Shown: positions 1 to 12,600 of the stretch, piece after piece
Numbering within the stretch: the first letter of the stretch is position 1
Layout of the letters: each line of letters opens with the position of its first letter
Source of the DNA: Rhynochetos jubatus
Taxonomy: Eukaryota > Chordata > Aves > Eurypygiformes > Rhynochetidae
DNA length: 64,000 bases
Assembly (NCBI GenBank): GCA_027574665.1
Contig: CM050657.1
Span: forward strand, 25,274,700 to 25,338,699
Direction of reading: 5' to 3'
Position numbers and translations under genes: made by a program
The notes under the pieces: generated by a model
Told to the model about the DNA's origin: nothing
What the model saw: only the letters and a program-made list of their open reading frames with translations
Database searches by the model: none

Positions 1-3000
1 ACTTAAGCATCTCTTTCAGACAGAAAAGCACATAATACAACACAAACAACACCATAAAGACCAGATTTCAATTTTAACTCTTAAACCCCTAGACTAGTTA
101 CACTGAATTTTGGGATCATGTTTAACCTGAGACAACAAGTCACATAAATAAAGCCAAACACAGGATACACTACAAAATTATATGTAATGACATCACTGAG
201 CAAAGAATAGTAATGTCAACAAATTGATATTTGAACTTTGTTTTAAAGCAACTATTCACTTCAAAACACTACAATCATTCTGCTGTCAGAAGCACATGAC
301 AACCTTTAGGGAGGAACACTGCAGAGCTTATTCTGGAAACTAAGAGTCTAAAATGTTTAACTTGGAAAACCAAGTTTCAAAAGTATCAGTACCAGCCCTC
401 GGATTGTTCTATATGTCCAAGCTACCCTCAAAGTAATTCTCAAAACAAGAAGCCTTTTATAATTTAGCTGGTAACTTACAAAACAATTAAGACTGAATTA
501 AAAATTCCCTTTACCCAGTACTTAACTATTTCCTAGGCTACACACACATAGGTTTGACTGTCACAGCATCATCCCACCTGTGAATTAACAGTCATCGACA
601 AAATTGTGCATTGTGTCATTTCTATCAAAAATAGTGAAATTATGAAACAAGCTCAAGATTTTGGAGAGTAGGTCAGTGCTCTGAGGTAACAACAAACAAC
701 TTTCTCCCGAGCCTTTTATGGCCCTCCCTAGTAAGATATTTTCAGGATATTCTTTAAGGAAAAAAAAAAAAAAACAAGCTCTCAGACCATGGTGGCAACA
801 ATCACCACTTAAGGATTTCTGGGGACAGCACATTCTCAGTATGAAACGTGCCACTGACGTAAATAAGTTCAGCAGTGAGGCTTTCTTTTTAAATGATGAT
901 CTCCAACACCTAAGGAAAAACATAGCCCTTCGCTGGAGGGAATTTATTTCTCCATTCGTTGAGGAGATGGAGGAGAAACAGTGAGAATTAACTGCCAATT
1001 GAGTACCTAAACGTTTCAGTAGTTTTGAATAAAATCACACCTTTTTCCATCCCTGAAGCTATGCAAGTGCTCTCACCTGATTACCAGACCTGTTTCTACA
1101 GGAAGGAAATCCTTGTCTTCTGACAAGACAGGTAAGCACAGGCAATCTTTTCTCTCTCCAAAGCCCTTTGAGAGATCTTTTTCAGGCATTGTTAACGCAG
1201 AAAGGGACAACCCAGTCTAGCAGAAGACAAGTGCACACCAGACTTTGGCAACCGGGTAAAACAAGAAAGGCAGCATTAGAACCGTTGGAAAGGCACATAT
1301 TTAAACCAAGTAAATTCAAGCAATCGGTCTGTCGTACAGCTCTGAAAGAATTAGTTTGCAATCAGCTCAAAGGTGGATTTCATACACTGCCGCACACCAA
1401 AGCGTACTCCTCACATCAGCCTCTGACAAATCCTGAAAGATAAAGTTGCTAAGTCAGCTGCGCTCTGCAGTGCAACACAATAAAACCTGTCATCTGACAC
1501 CAGTCCTGAGCAGGATTTTTCAGGGATGTTCAACCCAAGGATATACAGAATAAGCAGAGAGAAGCGAAAAATTAAACAAAATACTGCTCAGCACTGGTGT
1601 CAGTTCAAGTGACTTCAGTATGAACAGATTTAGGTCAAAGCTGAGCACCCACATCCAGCCTAGGTACTTCCCTTCTTACTAAGGAAGAAAAACAGATATT
1701 GACTCCCTCATGGTGGTTTTTTTTGCTACAGACAAAACAGCAAGTTGTGTCAAATTTCTGCATTTCAATCACTACACACACCAGGAGCTGCACTGCATTG
1801 CCCTCTAAGGCAGGGACAACATTCCTTTAAAAAAAAAAATACACACACTCTCCAAATATAAATACATATACACAAATACCTACACTAGTACCTATCCCTA
1901 CTCCATTTCTGGTACAAAAGGAACCAAAGAAAGGAAAGAAGCGGGCTCTACTGAGCACTCCTGATGGACAGGCCCGGTCTTTCGTAGAGCAGAGGTACCC
2001 AAAATACAGCCATCAAGTTTTAATCAGTTAGTCAAATTGCAAGTGCAGTTCTTAGCTGAGAGTCATGGCACCCCACGAGCACTGCTCTTGAAACATAAGC
2101 CATGCTTTTCTTGCTCTCCTCTTTGACACATTTTTCCACACTGCCACTAAGGCTACCAGGGCACACTGTTTTCTTCATGCTTTGGTTTAAAATTAAATCT
2201 CTTCAGGACAAGAATTTTTCCTTGGTAGGTTGTGGATGCTACCCGTTAGCCTGTCAGCTTTCCACACATAAAATCCAACCCCCAATTTTATCGCTCTATG
2301 ATCTAAAGGACTGTGGGCAGCTGAGGCAAGGCAAAGGCATTTCCTGACATCATACCGGACATCAGAAAGCGGGATTCAGCTAGCACCCACCATTTCAAAT
2401 ACTTGTACCCTGGAATACAAGTACACAGCTGTCTTCAAGCAACAGTAACTTGAACAGTGTAACAAAATAACTTTTTTTGAAGTAGAGGACAAGAGTTGAT
2501 TGTTCGGTATTAGTAAACTCTGGATGCAGTCCTTTCGGAGTTGGGCACCCCAGTATATTTGTAGGATATGGTCTGCCAACCACGTTAGTGATCCACACGC
2601 ACCTTTTCAAGGCAAAAAAGAAATTAAGCAATATGCCCCAACCAACCAAGCCCCACGAACAACCTGAGTAAAGTTGAAATCTGAAGACAAACTACTACCC
2701 CAGGAAGCATGCAATGCATGAACACCTTACCCTACAGCACATTAGCTAACGGAGTTCTCAATCGACCAAACTGTATGACAAAAAGACAGCTTTAAGCCAT
2801 CCCTGAAGTGTGACACAGGTTCACTAGCATGTACACAATCCCACAGAAGATACATGTGGGTGAGGGAGCTGTCTGGTCTGACATGTTCCAATCCACAGCA
2901 TGTGTTAACTTTCACAGTTCAGTCCAGCACCAGTAACGTCCAGAATTTTTACAAATATTTACCTACACACTGTAACCTTACATGGAGTTTTGACTTCAAA

Positions 3001-5050
3001 AAAATTAATTAGTTGTTCAACAAGCAGCCTTAAGCACTGCTTTCACTACAGAAAATGGCTCAATAAATACCTTGAGACCCCAGGACAACATATGTGGTCT
3101 ATATCTCCATTAGCCTCAAGTCGTGGGCTGTGTTAACACAGCCCCGCAAGCCTACGTTAAGTTAGCTGCGTCCATCTAAACAGAGTTTTGCCGGCATGGA
3201 GCCCTTCACTGCTCAAGTCACGCGCCCCGGTTTGCTTGCTGGATGGTGTCAGGAATGCAGACACTGCCACCATACCAGCCTCTGCTCTTCTCTACCATCA
3301 GTCTTGGCTTTAAACAAGCATTTATGACGGCCAGCAACATTTAAGTCAAACCCCTATCCTGGGAAACCTGCTAAAATGAAAACACATCTAGATTTCCTTT
3401 GCATGGATATTCTATTAAGAAGAAGAGTACATTCATCCTCACCAACCAAGGGAGGAAATGGAAGTGAGTATCAAGGCTGCTCTGCATTACCATTATTCAA
3501 GCTGGGATTTGCCGTGCCTGGAAGCACTCTGAAAGCCTCAAATTTGCACTGAAGTGATGCTGCCCCAGCACAGAGTCCAGTAAAGGATGTGAGTGCAGCA
3601 GTAGTGAGCAGCCAAGCAAGCTAAAGAGAGAAGACAGCTAAAATGCAGCATGGCTTACAGAACCCCAGTCTTTTTCTACCCTCTTCTTCTTGACCAAGAG
3701 CTGTGAGGATGGGACAGCTGGGTATATAACATGATGGTGCTAATCACCTTAGTCAAGTATTTTTAACAATTAACATCCCTGAAAGCCATGGTCTGTGCCC
3801 CTCCTCGATTTCTGTCAGTACACCTCAAACAGCTCCTCAAAGGCAAAGTCTCCAGCTCTCTGAATTAAGAAAAGCTAACTCAAAGTAACCATCACATGGA
3901 GTCCTGTGACACGGCATCAAGTTCCACTGTGAAAATTATTTTCCTTCCCCACAAAAAGAGGACAAGCGACCTCACAGAAGAGGGGCAAACAATGCTGGTG
4001 AAGGAAAACGAGAAAAAAATAGCTTGCTCGATTTTTTCTTGGTACATGGAAAATCTATTACAGAAGTTCACACAGCAACAATGAAGCCTGGCAAGTTAAC
4101 GAGCTGCTGCTTGTGGAGTCGCAGGAGGGATGGCACATCATTCAGAAATCCCTACGTGAGTCAAAGATGACTGTAATTTGGTCAAAGCAAAAATAAGAAG
4201 TTCTGGTTCTTTCAAGAAGCAAACTCTTCGTACTGCACTAGGTTGTGCTTCCATGCAAACACCTGGAAGTCTCACAACTCTGAAAAGCTCCTTGCAAAAA
4301 GGTGGCAGCGCTCTGCGACTCCCAAGTGCCAGAGCCTGCTGAACAGGAAGCCTGGTGTTTCACGGCTGGCCGAAGCCACATCTGCAGAGACAAACAGGAG
4401 AGTGCCGGTGTGAGCACAGGGCTCTCCAAACCCAGCAACACCCGCATGAGGGCTCCAGCAAGGCACCGAGCTGCCAAGTTTTATCATCCTGGTGATGCAG
4501 GGAAGGACCGGGCCTTCATTCAGCCCCAGCAGGGGACACTGAGGCACGGGACGGTCATCCAAGGACATCCACAGCAGCAAGACACGGACGCACAACCAAG
4601 AAACCCAGACCTCCAGTACCAAAGCCACTTATAAAACTTCCGCTCGCTGTTAAGAGAACGGTCAGTAACTGGCATTACTCTGTCAGCAGCACCAAATAAC
4701 CCAATGGCAATTTGATATTCGTGTCCCTGACGGGCTGCTTTAGTTACAGAAACAACATTAAAAATGTATCGCCCTTTGGGAGACGCTGCGCAAGCTGGGC
4801 CACTTTCAGCCACAAGCATCAAGGGAAACTCTCTGGGGCTGTGTTTTCCCCAGAGGATAAGCTCTTTCGCAACGTGGAGATATCTTATCAGGGATTGCTT
4901 CTGTCACCGAAGGCAAACAGAGCACTGCGAAAATATCAGTGATGATTTAAGCATCTACATCAACTCGGCGACTGAAGCAGCGGACGGCGATCCCTCTATA
5001 GGATGCTTTCCCCCTGTAGCAGTCCGCACTCCAGGTCCGAAACACAAAGA
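1..5050. other. Non-coding stretch left of the CpG island
   Basis: I see no recognisable gene here. The sequence is moderately AT-rich, open frames are short (mostly under 120 codons) and none resembles a protein family I know. If the minus-strand donor at 5708/5707 is used, this stretch would be the first intron of the transcript that starts in the CpG island. Small items inside are an A-tract at 760-774, a CRE-like TGACGTAA near 856 and a facing splice-signal pair at 1071-1136. An open minus-strand frame at 4520-4822 is discussed as a finding. Confidence 0.5.
760..774 (+). repeat. Poly(A) tract
   Basis: Uninterrupted run of about 15 A residues. It has no retroposon body upstream that I can recognise and no obvious target-site duplication, so it is treated as simple sequence. 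Confidence 0.8.
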
Positions 5051-5079
5051 AATAAAAGTGATTTGCTTCCAGCATGGAC

Positions 5080-5350
5080 GCTGCCCCATCAACTTCCTCG
5101 GCTGCCCTTACACCGGAGCCCTCTCTCCAGGAACGAGCGGCGCTGGGAGGGCAGCGCTGCTCCCCAGCCCCCCCCGGTCCTGCGGGGACCGCCGCTGCCG
5201 ACCCCGCCGCGCTGCTCCCCAGCCCCCGACAAGCACAGCGAGGGCAAAGGCGGCCAGGACCTGCCTTTGTTGAAGCCCAGGTCTCGCACACGAATCTGGG
5301 CAGGACGCGAAGGAGGCTCCGCTTGCCGCTCTGACCCTCGCGGGAGCGAT
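5080..5350. promoter_or_regulatory. CpG island, left shoulder
   Basis: GC-rich block with dense CpG dinucleotides (by eye more than 25 in about 270 bases), including CCGCCGCTGCCGACC-like runs. It is separated from the main island by about 350 bases of AT-richer DNA (5360-5700). All frames are open for long distances, but this follows from the composition and does not indicate a protein. Inference: it is part of the same unmethylated promoter region, and might carry a separate start site for a plus-strand transcript whose exon could end at the donor after 5444. Confidence 0.65.
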
Positions 5351-5359
5351 AGTTTAGTC

Positions 5360-5444
5360 TAAGCAGCCGAACCGAGCCTGGCTTTTACTGCCGGAAAAAG
5401 CACCGAGGAACTACCGTAAAATACTGGCTTGTGGCAATCATTAG
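5360..5444 (+). other. Candidate plus-strand exon end with donor
   Basis: AATCATTAG is followed by GTAAGAGG at 5445, which matches the donor consensus AG|GTAAGA. It lies just right of the left CpG shoulder, so a divergent plus-strand transcript (for example a promoter-associated lncRNA) could start there and splice here. The start is arbitrary and no coding frame is supported. Confidence 0.2.
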
Positions 5445-5699
5445 GTAAGAGGGTTTGCTTTCACCAGCGCAAAGTCAAATAAACTCAGTTTATAAGAAGC
5501 GTAAATCTTTAGCTATCTTACATCTAGAAATAATTCCCTTTTATAGCTCAGAAAACTAATTTCTATTGTAAAGCACTTCATCACAGACCAGAGAGCGTTT
5601 CACGAGTGTTTCTCAGCGCTGTTCAGAAAACAAAACACCCTCGCCTCCTCACACAGCACAACGAAACACACAGTTCCCACGAACAGAACCCACCCAGGG

Positions 5700-6640
5700 C
5701 AAACTTACCGTAAAACCCCATCCAAGCCCCTCTGTGGATCCGTTACGCGAGCGGATGGAGAACCCGGAGGAAGAGACGCGACGCGCAAGTAAACAAACTC
5801 GGCGAGCCCAGCCGCCGTGCCCTGCAGGAAAATCCCCCCCGCACGGTATTCCCCCCGCAGGGAGGCTGATCCCGGCCGCCGGCTCCCAGCGACTGCCGCT
5901 GCCCCGGGGAGGCGGGGAGGGAGGGCCGGGAGGCGCCGCGGCCCGGCACCGAGGCGGGCGCCGCGCCCCGGGGGGAGGTTGCTGCGGGCGGCTCCGGGGC
6001 TCGGGGCGGCGCGGCTCCGCTCGGCTGGGCCGGGCCGCCCGGGAGCCCCGCCCGGAGCCCGGGGCGGAGGGGGAGGGTGGTGGCAGCGGCGAGGAGGGAG
6101 GCGGCTACCGGGCTTTGTGCGCGCTGCCTGCCCCCGGCCCGCCCGCCGCCACCGCATGCGAGAGCCGGCGCAGCTGGGGAGCGCGGCGAGCGCCGTGCCC
6201 CCTCGCGAAAGCCGATCCCGCTGATCTCATCACCGCGGGCTACTAATCCAATGACCGGGGAATTAACAACAGATGGCGACGCCCCTTCCCCCCGGCCCGG
6301 CCCCCGCGGTCGCAGAGCGGCGCCCGCCGCCCCCCGAGCCGGGCAGCTCTGCCCACGCGTGAAACCCCCCCGGGCACCTACAAACTTTCCTTCCAAAGAC
6401 GTGGCACCACACCCCCCTTCCTCCTCCTCCTGCGCCTCCGCCGCAGCCCCTGGGGCGGGAGGGAGCGGGCGAGGGGCGCGGCGCCGGGCGGCTGCTCGGC
6501 ACCCCGGGCGGAACCACCGGCACAGCCCGCTGCCGCCTCGCCGCTCTGCGCAGGCAGCGCCCAGGATCCTGCGGCAGGGGGTTCCCACGGGCACTCCACG
6601 GGCGGCGAGGGAGAGCCCGAGCCGGGGACACCGGGCAGAG
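5700..6640. promoter_or_regulatory. Main CpG island and probable promoter
   Basis: This is the most GC- and CpG-rich segment of the window, about 940 bases long, and stands out sharply from the AT-rich surroundings. It contains GC boxes (GGGGCGGAG at about 6061, GGGGCGGGA at about 6452), a CCAAT box at 6248-6252 in a distinctly less GC-rich insert (about 6210-6275), and NRF1-like GCATGCG and TGCGCAGGC motifs near 6154 and 6547. No TATA box is evident. Strand composition alternates between G-rich (5880-6080) and C-rich (6260-6440), so the start site and direction cannot be fixed from skew alone. The long open frames here (up to 283 codons) are Pro/Gly/Arg/Ala-rich artefacts of high GC. Vertebrate CpG islands of this size normally mark promoters of housekeeping or developmental genes. 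The gene itself is not recognised. Confidence 0.85.
5709..6250 (-). other. Candidate first exon (5' end approximate), minus strand
   Basis: Read on the minus strand, the GC-rich sequence ends in GGGGTTTTACG followed by GTAAGTTT (5708-5701). This is a strong consensus splice donor placed exactly at the island's edge, where composition drops to intron-like. That makes a first exon ending at 5709 the best-supported transcript feature of the window. Its 5' end is unknown; 6250 is a guess placed just below the CCAAT box. Of the three frames through the last 60 bases, one carries a stop (TAA overlapping the CGCGTAACGG stretch) and the other two are open without a convincing initiator, so the exon may be 5' untranslated. 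The downstream exon would lie left of the window or in 1-5700. The gene is not identified. Confidence 0.45.
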
Positions 6641-6649
6641 GCTGCACAT

Positions 6650-9600
6650 GGGCTCAGTGTGTGGGGGGCTTACAGCGCATTGTTTGAGCTCTCCGGGACA
6701 TACAGATGCAGGTGAAGCTTTAATGATGCTTTTGGATGCCAAAACCAAACACGCGCTTCTGGGTAGGCTTCGAGCCTGCTGCAAGGCTCCAGGCGAGGCA
6801 AGTCCTGTCAAACCAGTGCAGGCTATGAAAGAGTCAAAAGGCGAGCGCTTCCATCACTCCTCAGTATCTGTAAATACCAACCTGAAAATCAGTGTTTCCT
6901 CACCCTAATAATCGCTGGCTCTAAACGCCCGGCCACCAGAACACTAGCAGGGGTTTACACAGATGCTGGGTTTCCCTCACACACTGAGCGCTTGGGGCAG
7001 AGCTCGAGACCAGAAATGCCAGATGCTCCTTCTCCTCACACTGTCGCTGCACTTCCCACCCTGAATCCAGATTAACTTCCCTGAGACCTTAGAGCAGTCT
7101 GTAAAGGTGACAAAATAGCTGTATCTTACAGGATGAGACAATGAAAACTTACAGAGGTGAAGAACTTACTTACACTAGAAAGTATTTTTCCTGAAATTCT
7201 GCCGTTGTATCTATGCTTTATACCTCTAGGGATGGAGAGGGCAAGATTTCCCTGCCCTGCTCTTCCATGGTGATACTTTTTTCTACATTATTTTCATTTC
7301 TTCTACTAAAATCTACAGACAGGCTTTTAGCAAAGCACTGAGCCAGACAGGAGAAATACCCGCACTTAGACCATAAAAAAAATAGAGAGGAAATTCTGCA
7401 AATTCTTTGAGAGTCTTCAGTCAAGAAATCCACAGTCCAAGCTGCAGTAAGAACGTGTTTCACACTCCGTGTGGGCAGAAAAAGTCAGATAGTGGCAGCA
7501 CCCCTTCTGTGGGGACCTGGAGGTGCCTCCGGTGTCAGACACGCTACAACCCTACCAAAATATTTTAGAAGAGCACTAAACTCAAGTTCCTCTCCAGGCC
7601 CTGCACACACACCTGTCCCTCCAGCCTTTGGAATAACTGCTACAAGTACAGTAAAACAAAGGATGAGTGGGAGTTTTCTACATGCTCCGCAGTCCTTTAA
7701 GCCTAGAAAAGGCTTTCTACTGCTTCCCAGTCCCTCGGGCAGTCTTTGGGTTATATACACACACGTGGAAGTCCTGAAATGAGTAGTTGTCTGTGCTCTT
7801 TACTAGCGGACAAGGTACTGAATTTAAACCCTCCTCTTGGATGTGAGTACCGGCTGATCTCTGTTCCACAGCACTCATTTGGGAGAGGAGCCCTAGAACG
7901 GGCAGAGTTTGAACAGTGAGCGGGATACGCCTGTGTCTTGAAGGACGGTTTGCTTTCTTTTCCTCCGTTTTTACGAGACTTCCTTCTCTTACTCCCTTTC
8001 CCAAAGCAGCAGTGTCTCCTAACACGTTTTTTTGGCAGTAAGCAGTATGCTTGCCAGTATAAGATGGGATGTGGTCACTCACACCTGTGCCAAGCTTGGT
8101 GCAAAAAGCAAACTTGGAAAGACTTTCAACATGGTTTGTAATACCAATTCTACAAAAAGAAGATTAAAAGAAATCACACTGAAGTCAACTTTTCTATCTT
8201 TTCTGCCAGCATAGGTCTCAAAATTGAACAATGCAGAGATCAATCAGGCAGCACAGAGTTTTGGGAACACACTTCATGTGCAAATGTGAAAACACTTGAG
8301 GGTGTAGAAAGTGTCATTTTGATTAATGAGGACTAGAAGATGCTATCTGTATATCGATGAGAATTTATACACCTCTCCACAGGGCGTATTGAAGAATAGG
8401 AAACAATCACATCTTAACATATTTCACAACAGGTTTTGAGCGTGGTATGGATACAGCCCGGTTCTCGTGAGCTGCTCTCCTGCAACACCTGGGGTGGTGA
8501 GGAAGAGGCACACATTCATGTAACATTACACCTTTCAATATAAACTCTGTGATACAAAATCAATAAAATGAACCATTTGGTACAGTTCCTGGAGCTGCAC
8601 ACCACAAAGGGCAGAACCCAGGCTGTATTGTAAGCACTGTGCATCAGTCAGGTTCCCCAAGTCTTCCACCCATTTAATTTACCTCACAAAATGAGAATCA
8701 CCGTTGGAAAGGAAATATTAGGAATAATATACACTTCATATTATATAATAATATAATTATATAATATTATAATTATATAATATACATGTGACTGGGAAAC
8801 ACAACCATCAGGCAATGAGGCACAGGTGAGAAATCTGTCTCTCCTGTGTGCTTGGAATTGCTGGACAGACAGTTGACAGTAAAAGCTGCCCACTGCTGCC
8901 CATGAAAGGGTAAGTGCAGTGAAGAAACACAGATGAGGAAAAGAAAGTTGATTCAGACCAAGAGAAAGAAGGCAATAATCTGCTTTCCATTTGTATCACA
9001 CACGAGAACCACAGTTTGAAGTTGTATATTGACATCTGAGCTTGACAAACAGACCGAAAAGAATTAACTGTCCCAATTTGTGCTTCCCATACACACTCCC
9101 CTTCAAGGTAAGTCCCACGCTTACAGCATGGTGAACCTTCATCCACCCTCAACTCTGCTCAAAAGTGATTAGGAAACATTTCCTACACACATACAACAAG
9201 CACGGGGCCCTGACCCTACAATCCATTTAAATAACAAATCAATCACTACTGGTTTATCCCCTTGCTTTCTGGGTATTGCTGTACTTAGGGTCTACTCTGG
9301 TGGTTACCACCAGGCTGAGCTGCTGCATGACAGTCCAGGCTGCCAGCCCTCCAGCTGCTCAGCTTTCTGGTCAGAGCTGCCTCCCACCACAGGCAGAAGG
9401 AGCTTCCTACAAAAGAGCATTTGGGCACTGCTTCTGTATCCCATGTACCTGCATCCCTGGAATCCTTCCTGCTTGGATGCAGGCCTGAATGCAGGTGTGA
9501 GTTTTGGACAAGCTCCAGAGAAGGGCAGCGGGGAGAGTTGGGCGAGGCCACAGCAGAACGGACAGTATGGACAAAGCCCACCCTGCAGTCCACCAGACAG

Positions 9601-12600
9601 CACAAATACACAACTGAGACATGGATTGTAAAGAACTATGTTTCGTTGCATCATAATTTACATTTAAGGTGCTTACGTAACCCATATTATTTCTAACAGC
9701 TCTTGCAGGTACAGCAATACTACGGTTATCATTCTTACAGAGGAACCAAAGCTGAGAATTATGATGAAAATCTTTGCTTTCACGCATATTTGATAACCAT
9801 GTGAAAAGACAGAACCTTAGCTATAGTTGTCTACTGTCCACAAAATTCCCACAACAAGATGTTTAAATCTTCAAAGTACTCCTGTCCCAAAGCTCTGCTT
9901 CCATGAATGCTGGACATTTGCATCAAAGGATCAGGGCAACACGGAAGCACCCACTTCCATCTAACCATTCAAAGCACCATCTGGTGACAGAACTTCTCTA
10001 CATGGGTGTTTTCATTCTGACCTTGCCACGTACTTGTAACAGTGAATTCAGGCTCTAGCACTGCTACTTGGAGTGTACCAAAGCTATGAACCAGGAAGCT
10101 AGGAAGCATGCATCTCTCGATTGCTACTGAGAGGGAGATCTTCTCCCATGGGCCATTGGGCAGCAGTTAGAATTTACCTTCTTAGACTACATGCCCCTAC
10201 AACCGCCACAAGGAAAACCCACAGAGATTAGGAAATCAGCACTTGTTTATATGTTTCATTCGTTCAAAGAGTCTGAAAGGAGGATAAAGATTCTGCATGC
10301 TCCATTGGAGAAATAAGGCTGACACTTGGAAATACCTAACGTTGCAAAAGTAGCTCCTATGTCAGAAGTCTGCCTATCCAAAAGCAGAGCTACCCACACC
10401 CTCAGGTGTGTTTCCAAAGCTTATTATATACTTCATACCCTCTGTAACATAGTCAAGTCTCTTCCCCAAACACATCACATAAGGGAAGAAATACTCAGAC
10501 TACACACCCCCACCACTCCCAGGTAAGAAGAAAGCAGCTCAGGTCCTCTTTCATTTTGCTTGTGTATTATCCTCACCAGAGCTCATGGTCTCAGGGACTG
10601 TCGGAAGGAACTGATTGCTCTGTGGAGTCGGTATGCAAGTCTTTCCTTCACGCAAAATGCAGTTGGACATAGAGAGCCATCAATTTCCACCCACACAGAA
10701 ACACAACAGTCCAAGGTTTTTAGGGAAGGGTTTTTTCTTAAGCACCATCATGACTACTTGGCCTGTGTCAGCACCAAACAAGGCAGGGACATCTCAGAGG
10801 ATGCAGCAAAACCAGTTGATAAACAATCGCAATAGTTATTACAGTACTGAGAATAATCCACAATTCACTCTACTTACTTATTTTGGGTTCTGCACAACCT
10901 AAAGGGCAAATTCCAGTGGTTAAATTCCAACACAGAAACCTCTGTCTGAGAATGATCTCTGAGGAGGTAGTTCCTGTTTGGGAAGCCCAGAGCCCTCACC
11001 TCCACTGGCTGCGGCACTCAGGTACAAAGAGGCATTTTCTTAGAACCTGTTTTGAAACTACGTTAGACCCTTTCAAGTCATTACAATGCCACAAACCCCG
11101 TCGGAACCTGACTGGCAGCTTGTTCACATCACAAGACTCCAGCACTGTGGTCTCTGCTTTGAAATCTAATAATGCACATAATTGTATTTTGCATGAGCTT
11201 TAATTTTCAAGTGGTATTGCTACATAGCACTTCCCAGGGTACATTATAGCAATCAAATGCAACTATAAGAATGATGTCCATTCCAGGAGAGAAATCAAAC
11301 ACAAAATTTTCAGTAGAAAAAGATGGATATAGACTCTGAGACTGGCTGTCACAGGAACACCTCAGACCAAGTCAGTATACTAAGACTGCAGATGCCGCAG
11401 TACATAATGTACTTGTTTTGCAAAAGGACAGTGACACTGATGAGTTTGGGGTAAAAGTGCATCCTCATTAGCTTACTTAAGTCTCTTCCACGCATCAATA
11501 TCATCTTAGCTTGATTTAGGCTCAATCATGACCGAGCAGACCCCTGGATCATTAAGTCATTGTGTTTTCATGCTGTTACATCAGCTACTATACGTGAAGG
11601 AAACTCAGGTTAGATTTTATTGATGCTTTTCATAATATTGGTATGTGTCCATTGACCCAACCAAGCAAGATAACAGGTCTTCAGAGCCTCCCATGGGAAG
11701 AGTTTTGACTTTATAATTAGCAAGAAGTGACTGTGATGATCTTTCTCATCTTTTAAAGTGAATATGACATCCCAAAATAATTACTTGCAGAAAGCCACAA
11801 GACACATACTTCGGATCATAGGCAACTTGAGCCTGCAAAACCATAGCACATTAGCTGTTCTTTCAGATCCTGTCATGAGGAGCTGATGTGGGTAGGTCTG
11901 TCACCCAGATTTTCCCAGGATGTATTTCTGGAAATATAAGTAATACCGTCTCGCATACACAGTATCCAGCAATTTTTTAACCGAAACAGACTGGGTTTTG
12001 TTTCAAAACCTAGTGGATAATTTCCACAAGGTTACAAAATATAACTACCAGACAAATGAAGAGGTAGGTCCAAAAAAGATCCTTCTTTCTGAAAAGGCAG
12101 AATTTACTCTGCCTTCTGCCTTGCTCCTGGAAAAATATCCTGCATTTTCCAAAACTTGTGGAAACAGTATCAAAGATGGATTTATTCACATTCCTCCCTA
12201 TAAATATACACTATTGCTCTTACCCAGCATATTCCAGACATTCAGCTTTGTTTTATCGGGTTTCTATATATAACTGTGCATATATGAAATATTCCAGGAA
12301 TATTAGATATACTGAAGAGGTTTATGGTTTCCTAATCTTAGCTTCTATGTAAAAAAAAAGTCCAGTGCTAACTACTACTTCTAAAAAGATCTTTAAAAAT
12401 ATTCAGTTGTTAGAAAAACCTGTTCTAGCAACCTGCCTCAGAGAGCTAAAAAAAAAAATTCATCATGTTAAAAAACAACAAACAAACCCAGCCCACAACT
12501 TTGTTTTCCAGCCCTGGAATAATCACTCAAAGATACCACTCAAGCCTGATGAATATCTGTGTGGCTTCTTTCTCCCTCAGACTGATTACCAGCATCTGAA

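Noticed and set aside
718..984. 88-codon plus-strand frame with a Lys run
   Set aside because: It runs through the A-tract at 760-774. No similarity is recognised and a minus-strand frame overlaps it fully.
5743..6594. 283-codon minus-strand open frame in the CpG island
   Set aside because: Pro/Gly/Arg/Ala-rich and overlapped by long open frames in nearly every other frame. This is expected from high GC and lack of A/T-rich stops.
5817..6715. Plus-strand open frames of 135-212 codons in the island
   Set aside because: Same compositional effect. No domain, no repeatable initiator context and no donor that fits.
9060..9115. Perfect plus-strand donor CAAG|GTAAGT
   Set aside because: No convincing upstream acceptor, and the open frame is short. 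At most a non-coding exon.
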